This document shows positions 56,024 through 64,000 of a stretch of 64,000 bases of DNA, piece by piece. The first letter of the stretch is position 1, and the number at the start of each line of letters is the position of its first letter. The DNA is from Morinoia aosen. Lineage: Eukaryota; Arthropoda; Malacostraca; Amphipoda; Talitridae. The stretch lies in assembly GCA_030386875.1 (NCBI GenBank), contig CM059562.1, positions 20,327,360 to 20,391,359 of the forward strand, given 5' to 3'. Below the pieces are notes generated by a model. The model ran no database searches. It had not been told where the DNA came from and was given only the letters and a program-made list of their open reading frames with translations. Made by a program: the position numbers and the translations under genes.

Positions 56024-57540
56024 CTGCACATGCAAAGTGTTGAGGAATATCTCTAATTTGTCGAGACATGCAAATGTTTAGCACGCTAATGCGCGTGAAA
56101 AAATTAAATGTGGTGGTTGTAACTTATAACTGAAGACAAATAACACAATATATAAACAATAAAGACAAGTACAACTTGGAAAATTTTGTGGCATCCATGA
56201 ATATAAAAGAATTTAGCTCTAAATTCCAATGTTAATATTCTGCATGACTACTTTCACGACCAACAATCCTATTCCATTAAAACATCCGCCGCATATCCAA
56301 ACTTTTTCTATGAATTACAATGCAAGAACGAAGAGTTCGTGAACGACAGTCAGTGCACATCCAAGACAATTTAAGTGCTGCAGGGGAGTTCTAAGTAATA
56401 GAAATGTAGCTCAAGCGCTGAAAACTCACTCATCCACATAAGATAATTAAGTTGCAACTATTGCGTCAATCACAAGTGTGAAGCTAAGATTATCGAGTAA
56501 CAAGAACGCTTTATAACGTCTTTGTCATTAATCTTAAGTTTCAGCAAAACCATTGCAATGCATTAAACAAATCAAGACAACCGTAAGAGGATCTGTAATT
56601 AGGGATCTGCATGGCCTTTCACTCCTCATCGAGGAAAACTCGTAACCTTTTGTGATGAAACGAGCGCGCAGACATGTGTTCTTGACAGCCCTTCTTTAAA
56701 ATTAAGAAGAAACCCAGTCATACTTTTTCGCCGAGTGCACGCATGTTTTTCACCGCCCAAGTAATTAAATCGCTTAGACGGCGAAAAACATGCATGCTCC
56801 GGCGAAAAAGTTTGACTGGGAATCAACGGTGACGCTGGACAGCAACAACAACGGTCTCGTTGCTGCAGTGCAAATCATTGATGGCATAACGCAATCTCAG
56901 GCCGAACTCTAGGAAAACGCCCACTCCAACCTCTTCTAAAATCCACTCGGGCCATAATTTGAATACAATCGTTGATAGCTAGTAGATGGAGTCGATCTCA
57001 TGAACTTCCAATTGAAATAATGTAGCAGTAACTAACTCACCGACGAAAAGAACTTTTAGCAGCCGCCTCAAATTAACGTAAAGAGATTTCGACCTATGTT
57101 TTCGCCGATGAAGACGCCTTAGCTCTGGAACTATAAGTTTTTCCCTCGAGAAGTGTTAATTTTTACCTAATATTCTAAGTGTAAGCTGTACAGTTTCTAT
57201 TTAGCTGAGCATCGATTTTATTTCGCTATGTATCAGTTAAGAGACACTTTCGAGTGAACTTGTCCGACCCAACTGAACAATTTAATGCCATGACATGACA
57301 TGACAATGTGCGTTCTAGCTGATGGCTCTACAATACGGCTCAGATCGAAGTGCGAAAGAAGGTCTGTTAAAGTACACCTCACTGGTTCCATGATATACCC
57401 GAGCACGTTTGCGGTTCTCAAGTTATCGTTAAAGATCTTCGGCTGAAAAATATCTTCTGCTTTTCAGAAGATCTTCTGCTGAAAAACTCGAACTTGCTGA
57501 ATTTAGTGCAAGTCAAAGTAAGTAACGTAGAATATATCAT
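56024..57540. other. intron or upstream region of the hAT-derived gene
   Basis: No upstream exon could be supported. Contains the hairpin at 56713-56820. Confidence 0.35.
56713..56820. repeat. inverted repeat, ~43-bp arms
   Basis: CCCAGTCATACTTTTTCGCC starts the left arm (to 56756); the right arm (56778-56820) ends GGCGAAAAAGTTTGACTGGG. Spacer about 21 bases. Could be a miniature fold-back element. Confidence 0.85.
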
Positions 57541-57755
57541 TTTATCAGTTATTTTGAACGAGCCTACCCACAACAAAGATGCTTCATCGTGATGGATGAA
57601 AGCACCATTTTGTATGGATTTAAGTGAACGAAGAATCTATGCACAAAGTGTGTTCCCACACAAGATTCCCTCAGCATAGAAACAGTGAGTTAGGAAGAAT
57701 GTTAATGAAACACGATAGAATTGAGGAAGAAAGTAGTAGGTGTTGAAATGTAAAA
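57541..57755 (-). repeat. SINE-like family copy 9 (partial)
   Basis: Keeps GAGCCTACCCACAACAAAG, GCACCATTTTGTATGG and AGTAGTAGGTGTTGAAA. The far half is missing. Confidence 0.72.
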
Positions 57756-58967
57756 ACATTCACAGCATTCATTCAATCCGCCATTCATAAGTCACATCTC
57801 AAAATAAATTGATTTATTAAAAAAGCTTGTCCGTGAAGCTAAAAAAATGTTTATTCTGCAGTTGTAACGCATTTAAATTACGACGTTATAGTCGCCAGGA
57901 GACGAAGTACATGCGTACAGTGCGCTGAACAGACTCACAGGAGGGTATGAAATTCGCGCGTCTCTACTTGAACTTGCGTTCAACTTGCCATACGTGGAAA
58001 TTCTACTACAAGCGATGCAAAAAATCGCAGAAGCCCGTCTCAACAAAAAAAAGGCAAAGAAAAGTAGTGATGAAGGGTGTGATATCCAAACGTCCACGTT
58101 CTGTCTGGCATGTAAAAAACATTATACGAGACTCGAAAGGAAATCTCAGTAGCCCGAAATTAAAGCTTCTATTTAAATGACAAAGAGAATTAGTCTCGCA
58201 ATTTTTTTCTTTTCACCCGTAAGCTGCGATTGAGTGGCAATATTATGGTAAAATAAACTCCTGAATAGCAATAGGGCTCCAGCTAATTCAAAACACGTCC
58301 CGTGGTGTCAACGGTGTTGGCATGATGATGCTAACAACTATACAAACGCAAACCTAAATTATTAGGAGACCTTCTGGGGAGAAAGATTCATTTTTCTTAT
58401 CCATTTGAAAGAATGTGTCAGACATAGAGTGAGTTGACCCAATGTTTCCTATATCTTGAGCCCCTGGACTGGGCTATATAGCAATGACTTACCATAACTG
58501 GTCTGAACAACGGCGTCAGTTTAAAAGGAATTGAATGGATGTAAATGTTTAGATCCGTTTATTTTTGGGTAGAAATTTTGCGATATTGCATGTGGTAATA
58601 ATCAATACTGCTTATGCGAGACACAAAACATTTAGAGTTCTAATATATACCTAATAGTACATTTTATTGCGTATTTTTCAATTTATGTTCGTATTTGAAG
58701 CAGGGAAGAACCGCATGCAGAACAGCTCTTGAAAGATCGAGGCCGTTGCCAGACAGATTTCAGTGAAAGTGTACAATTCTGGACGTTTTCCCGTCGGTTT
58801 GTTAAAACGTGCTAACTTTTGTCCTAAGTGACGATTTTTGACGCCCTCGTGTAATATAGGATCAACATTTAGAAAAAACTGTGTGAAGAAACCGTTCCTT
58901 ATTATGTAACTCACATGCTCGAGTGATAAAGCAAGTATCCTAACCTACTCATAGTGCAAGAAAATGC
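57756..58967. other. intergenic, no feature seen
   Basis: AT-rich. Short basic open frames (for example 57947-58180) have no recognisable domain. Confidence 0.35.
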
Positions 58968-59089
58968 GTGAGTAGAATATTTTCCTAGTTTGATACAATA
59001 TTTTTATAGTTTAGTGCAATATACAATATTATAGTGAGTACAATATTTTCCTAGTTTGATACAATATTTGTTTAATTTAGTGCAATATT
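58968..59089. repeat. two-copy direct repeat, 66-bp period
   Basis: GTGAGTAGAATATTTTCCTA at 58968 recurs as GTGAGTACAATATTTTCCTA at 59034, followed by matching TTTGATACAATATTT and TTAGTGCAATAT. Confidence 0.8.
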
Positions 59090-59235
59090 TTCTCAGCTGA
59101 AGTAATTTCACCTAATGGCGCACCTAACGCTGGGCCCAAACAACCTCAACCATGCATCTGATATCGGTCGTATCAAAAATAATTATAGGAAATTGAATTT
59201 TTAAACACAAGCATTTGGCAGAGAAACATCACTGG

Positions 59236-59518
59236 ATTATATGTTAGTTTACGCCTCCCTACCCGCCAAAAAAAAGAACGTATCGAAGAGAGGAAGGCAC
59301 CATTTAGTATGGAGATAAGGGAATGCGGAATCTATGCAGAAGGGGCATAGAAACGGGAAGTTGAGAAAGAAGTTCATGAAATAAGATAGAAATTAAAGAA
59401 GGAAGTAGTAGGTGCTGAAAAACAGCACAGCAGTGAATCGAAAAAAAGATGGTCCTTAACATGACAAAAAACATTTTATTTCAACAAAAAGCAGGCATAC
59501 CTAACTCTCAGCTCGAGC
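59236..59518 (-). repeat. SINE-like family copy 10
   Basis: From ATGTTAGTTTACGCCTCCC to CTAACTCTCAGCTCGAGCA. Lacks the CTCAGGG end, i.e. 5'-truncated when read on the minus strand. Confidence 0.8.
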
Positions 59519-62500
59519 ATCGTTGGATATCCTATACGATTTTAAAGCCTGGTCAGCGTCGTTTCATGGGAAATCAACGATAGATTGGAGCTAACTTAAT
59601 TTCGCCCCTTCATTTCATCACAAATGGCGCGAAATCTCCGACCACTGCGATGAGGTCACGATTTCTAAATATGAGCAAGCTTGCAGATGCGGGAGCCATT
59701 AGTTAAACGCACCATGCCTTTATAGTACTGAATGTCACCAACGTACCAAGGTGGGAAAACGGCACTAAATATTAACAGAAATAAACGCAAAGAGGTCTCT
59801 TTCATGAAACAAGCTCAAAATCTTTTACATTAACTTGAAAGGACTTGTGTTCAGGTTGAGTGAGTCAATGCAATAACGAATACAAGGTGCAGGTTGAAAC
59901 TGCGTCCTGCGAACCAACAGGACGAAGCGATGAGTTCACATCTCACCTCAAGAATACAAACAAACACAACATCTGAGACATCGCTTTTTTTTCAAATAAT
60001 TTTATTTCTGTGACTTGTTACTTGTGTTCGTTGTCTCTCCCATAAGCAGCATATTATATGAATCACTTTCATATGATGGTACAGCTACAGAATCAGTTTC
60101 GCAAAGTGCAACATAAATTCAAATCAAAGACGCTACACAGTTTTGAGACTTCAAAGCAAGATGTAGGAGAGCAAAATATATTTATCATTAACCACCAAGT
60201 ATTTTTGGAATAATTTCCACAGAATACACTGTTCTTCACACCATCAATTATCATCACAGTGAATTAAATGAAGCATAATCTGGGCACTATATTTGAATAA
60301 AGACCAAGCTGCACGACGACGTCTACGCATTCTGCTAAGAGTAAGCAGAGCAGCCCACGGAGCTGGGTAAACTAAACGAAGCTGGTCGGTGATATACCGT
60401 AGACTGTTCTCAACATTGGCGTCTTGACGTGTGTCCGTGGGCTTTATGATCGATTACAAGAACCGTGGAAAGTGAATATATAATTGAGCATCAATAAGAG
60501 CTTATCATACACAACTAATTGACTTTATGAACATTATAATATGCTGACATTGACGATTATAATGCAAAGAGAGACGGTTGCTCAGTCTATCGAACGATCG
60601 AGCCATCTACGAACGCAGGATATTTCCGAGTTGAAAATGATTCTTCTCACTTCGTAGGCTAACTCAAGTGATGCAAAATTACGAATAAGAGCTGAAGGGT
60701 GAGTGACCCTTAAATACCAGGCTGTTGAAACAAACATTACAGGAATAAATAATAACAAATAATTACATTAACTGTGAAATCGAATCTTAGAACTTTACGC
60801 AACGGTAATTTCGATAGTTAATGCGATGGCGTAGAATCGACAGCGCAGTTGAGAAAACGAGGGCTTTGAAGTAGAAGTCCACCTCTCGCAACTCAACTAC
60901 GCAAGTGGTTATCAAATTTTATTTTTTCAATGTCAGAGACGGAACCCGCAAATAAAGTTGATTTACAACGCAAACTTGCACATCTCTCCTCACGCACCTC
61001 GTCATAATCACATAGCTGAACTGAAGGGAGCACAACACCCATAGAGCATCCACCACCGGTGTTTCTGGGCCTTGAAGTTGGAAAAATACAAGATGTATAC
61101 AACAGATTTTGATTACATTTTTTGCCCATTATGAGCTAAATAAATGTTAGCTGAGGGAGACCCGGATCCTTACAAAATTGCGGATAGCACGTTCTGTATT
61201 TGGTTAACAAAAGGGTATTAATACTCCCATGTAAAATTGTTTTTCAACAGGTACTAAAATGATGGAATGAGAAAGAGTAAATTATTCAAGTGATACTTGA
61301 ACGGACAAAAGAAAAAAAACGATGCAGGTGGACGCATATCTTCAACAGAATAAACGAATACCCAAGAATATAACTTACGTAACAAATTAAATATTCATTT
61401 CTAGCTCAATGAAATTTTAAAGATAGATAACGTGGGAGCCTTCTTAAATTAAAAAATCAAATTTTATCATATGAATGAAATTCAATCCAATTAATTACTT
61501 TATTTACTCATTTCCCTAACGTTTACAGAAATGAGCTGTGTCCATACTCGCTACAAATCATACGCTAAGCAGCAAAAAAGTCCGTCACTTGAACATCCTC
61601 TAATCGGAGGCGAGATGCATATAAGTAGAAGCAGCAAGGAGATACGAAGGTACGTATGCAAAGCCGTCACACAAGTTCTTGTTGTGCTGAAGATGATCTT
61701 TCAAAGACGACTAAGGCAATTACATTTTTTTTCCGTTTAGTCACGCCTCTGTGATGCGTTAGGACGCAAGGACAAGGAGACTCATCTCGTCACCTGCGTC
61801 CGTATGCCGTGTTGACGTGCGGGCCTACATTGCAAGAGAAAAAAGTTACGAACCAACATGAAGAAAATAGAATGTTCTTATTCAGAACTACGACTCGTTC
61901 GTGCTGAGTTAGACTGCACAACATGCTTTGTGTTACAGAAACGCGATCGTCTTTGATTTTTATGATACCATACATCATGAATATCTATTTCTCTGCAATG
62001 AAAACGTAAATGATAGATTTAGAGCGCGAGTTTATAGACATAAACAAACGGATATTTTCTGAAACACAAAAAGTTGGTGATGAGGCGAGTCTGGATCACG
62101 AGGAAAAACTCGGTAGGTGTAGACTACGTGCGGCTTGTGTGCATGAGCTTGTGGCCGGTATTTCCAGCATCCTGGTGAGAAGTTACGTTCTTATACAAGC
62201 TTCATGGTTACCAGGTTGGTGTTCATCTCACCAAAAATCTCTTTTATGGTGATAATCAAATTTTAGTCATAAACACGCCTTTTCTACATTTGCTAATCTT
62301 GCAGGGTTATCAGATGCTGAGCGGTCTTCAATCATGGAGAAATTCCATTTGAAATAATAAGATGTTATTTTTCAAGAAAAGGTAAATCTAGCGACTCTGA
62401 AGCACAAATAAAATGTACGCACCCTTTCATACCAACATTTTATAACTGATTGTTCTCCGACATATTTTGGACGAAACTCTAATTAATTGGAAACTCAATG

Positions 62501-64000
62501 GAAAGTAAGGGTGACGATGCAAAAATTGAGTTGAACTTGATAAATCTATTCACATAAGTTAATCAAATACTTTCTTGGGGGGCAACCATCTTCCGCCCAC
62601 TTAATAAATAGAGATAAGTAATAAGTCAGCCGTATGACTGCTGTGCATCCACGGGCAGTTACACTTTTCCCCACTTCGCACACCATCTCAAACTTGATTG
62701 GCTGGGAAGCCCCGAGGTTCGATTGCAAAACCTTCAATTAAAAATAAGAAATATCGATAACATAACACGCAGTTTGATGGCGGCTCGATTGGTATGTAAC
62801 AGAGAAGTCGAGTGCAGTTTTTCTCCCGAAATTCAGAGGCCAAACTTCTCGTGAGATGTTTGTATATTCTATTATAAAATATTATCAAGAAATGATAGTA
62901 GTTTTGAATGTTATTGAATGTTTCTCGCTATTGAACACAAAGTTCAGAAGTGATTGAAGACACGAAATAATTATTTATGAATTTACCTGAGTTGCACGCT
63001 CCAATGTTTTCAACACAAAATGGTAGAACATACCCACAACTCCTAGCGCATTTGGATTATAAATTAGTAATGTACGTAAATAACTTTTTCTTGTAACATC
63101 CTTGGAATAATTGTTCATTTCCTCACAGCAAGTAGAGAAAAACTACCAACGCGGGAACCGTGCACACAAGGAGAACACAAACAGGTTTCTCAAATTTGCA
63201 CTGAAGTCACGGACGATTTACACACTGGAGTCAGTTTCGGCTCTCATTAGGCTCACACAGAACAGGACCGCGGAAACCACCGGAGAAGAATTTGTTGTAC
63301 AATTATAACGCACAGGAAAGAGGTAACACACCATCGAAAACAAGGGCAAGGATCAAATTCAATGCGGATAATTGAAAAAAATGGCATAAACATATCCTCC
63401 TAATTAAGTAATCAGGGGTAAAAGTACAAAGTAGGAAGGAAAAAAGTGTGATAAGCTTAAAACCGCTTTAGAAAGTGCTCTCTGTACACCGACATCTAGC
63501 AGTTTGAAAACTATCATGTTTACATCATAACAGGACCACTGCAGGATCCGGTAGCGCATACGATTACGACAGCGTGCATAACTGCAGTGACACATACTTC
63601 CACATGACACCACTCACTCACTCACCACCACCACCACAGTGCTTGCAGCAGGAATAGTTTGGTTTACAGTAGGACACGACTCCTCTCGCTGTGTATCAGA
63701 CAAAGCGATTCCTGAAACCTGGAAAGTCCCGTCATCCCTCTGGACTCTGAAAGAACATTCTTAAAATTCCAGCACTCGTGGGAATATTCCCATAAACTCG
63801 ACAGGCCGTCCTGGGTGGCAGCCGCAGAAAGCGCTCTCGCCGTATATTTAAGGTCGGAACACTAGAATTGAGGGCATCTGATATTTGAGTGTGACTTTGG
63901 GCGATTGTGCCAGCTGACCTTGAAGTAAATGAACAAGCTAATAAACTTGCATCGTTGTCGCACCGAGTTGCATGATTTAAAGTAACGAAAGAAATACGCC
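59519..64000. other. intergenic, no gene seen
   Basis: AT-rich DNA to the window end. Only a short CACT/CAC repeat at about 63609-63637 stands out. No ORF here carries a domain I can name. Confidence 0.35.

Overview
This is eukaryotic nuclear DNA. It is AT-rich, gene-poor and densely packed with retroposons, and it carries spliced genes with GT-AG introns. The clues point to an arthropod, possibly a crustacean: a BEL/Pao LTR retrotransposon, an I-like non-LTR element with RNase H, and two reverse-transcriptase families of the type I associate with decapod genomes. The sequence alone does not fix the species. Nothing bacterial (operons, Shine-Dalgarno sites, CRISPR) is present.

Host genes. 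(1) Positions 2-1204 (+) are the 3' coding end of an unrecognised charged protein whose start lies outside the window. (2) A complete six-exon gene on the minus strand, CDS from 26595 down to 18329, is invisible as a single ORF. It encodes a 262-residue FYVE-finger protein, which I identify as the ZFYVE21 (ZF21) ortholog. All splice phases fit. (3) Two GC-rich terminal exons on the minus strand (56023-55673 and 55154-54936) end a protein with a degenerate hAT-transposase dimerisation domain, probably a domesticated ZBED-type gene whose 5' exons are not visible here. A weak candidate exon lies at 36692-36550 (-).

Mobile DNA. 2.6-16 kb: a 5'-truncated I-like LINE with a long intact ORF2 (5.6-9.0 kb), an internally deleted relative (10.8-12.0 kb), and the start of a ~360-bp SINE-like family. 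That family has at least 11 copies in the window; three have 13-14 bp target-site duplications and the 3' tails vary, one being a pure (TAA)n run. 18-27 kb: the FYVE gene, with SINE-like copies, a tRNA-like fragment, a piggyBac-type MITE and a hAT-type MITE in its introns. 27-37 kb: a decayed LINE copy, a palindromic element split by a non-LTR insertion with a 19-bp target duplication, a 199-bp tandem duplication, and three head-to-tail 5'-truncated LINE copies, one carrying a hairpin MITE. 37.5-45.3 kb: a structurally complete BEL/Pao element with identical-length 565-bp LTRs (about 7 differences), disabled by four in-frame stops. 45-64 kb: mostly featureless AT-rich DNA with a 41-bp minisatellite, hairpins, more SINE-like copies and the hAT-derived exons.

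The most original finding is the SINE-like family with its changeable 3' tails, plausibly mobilised by a LINE; its partner has not been proven.
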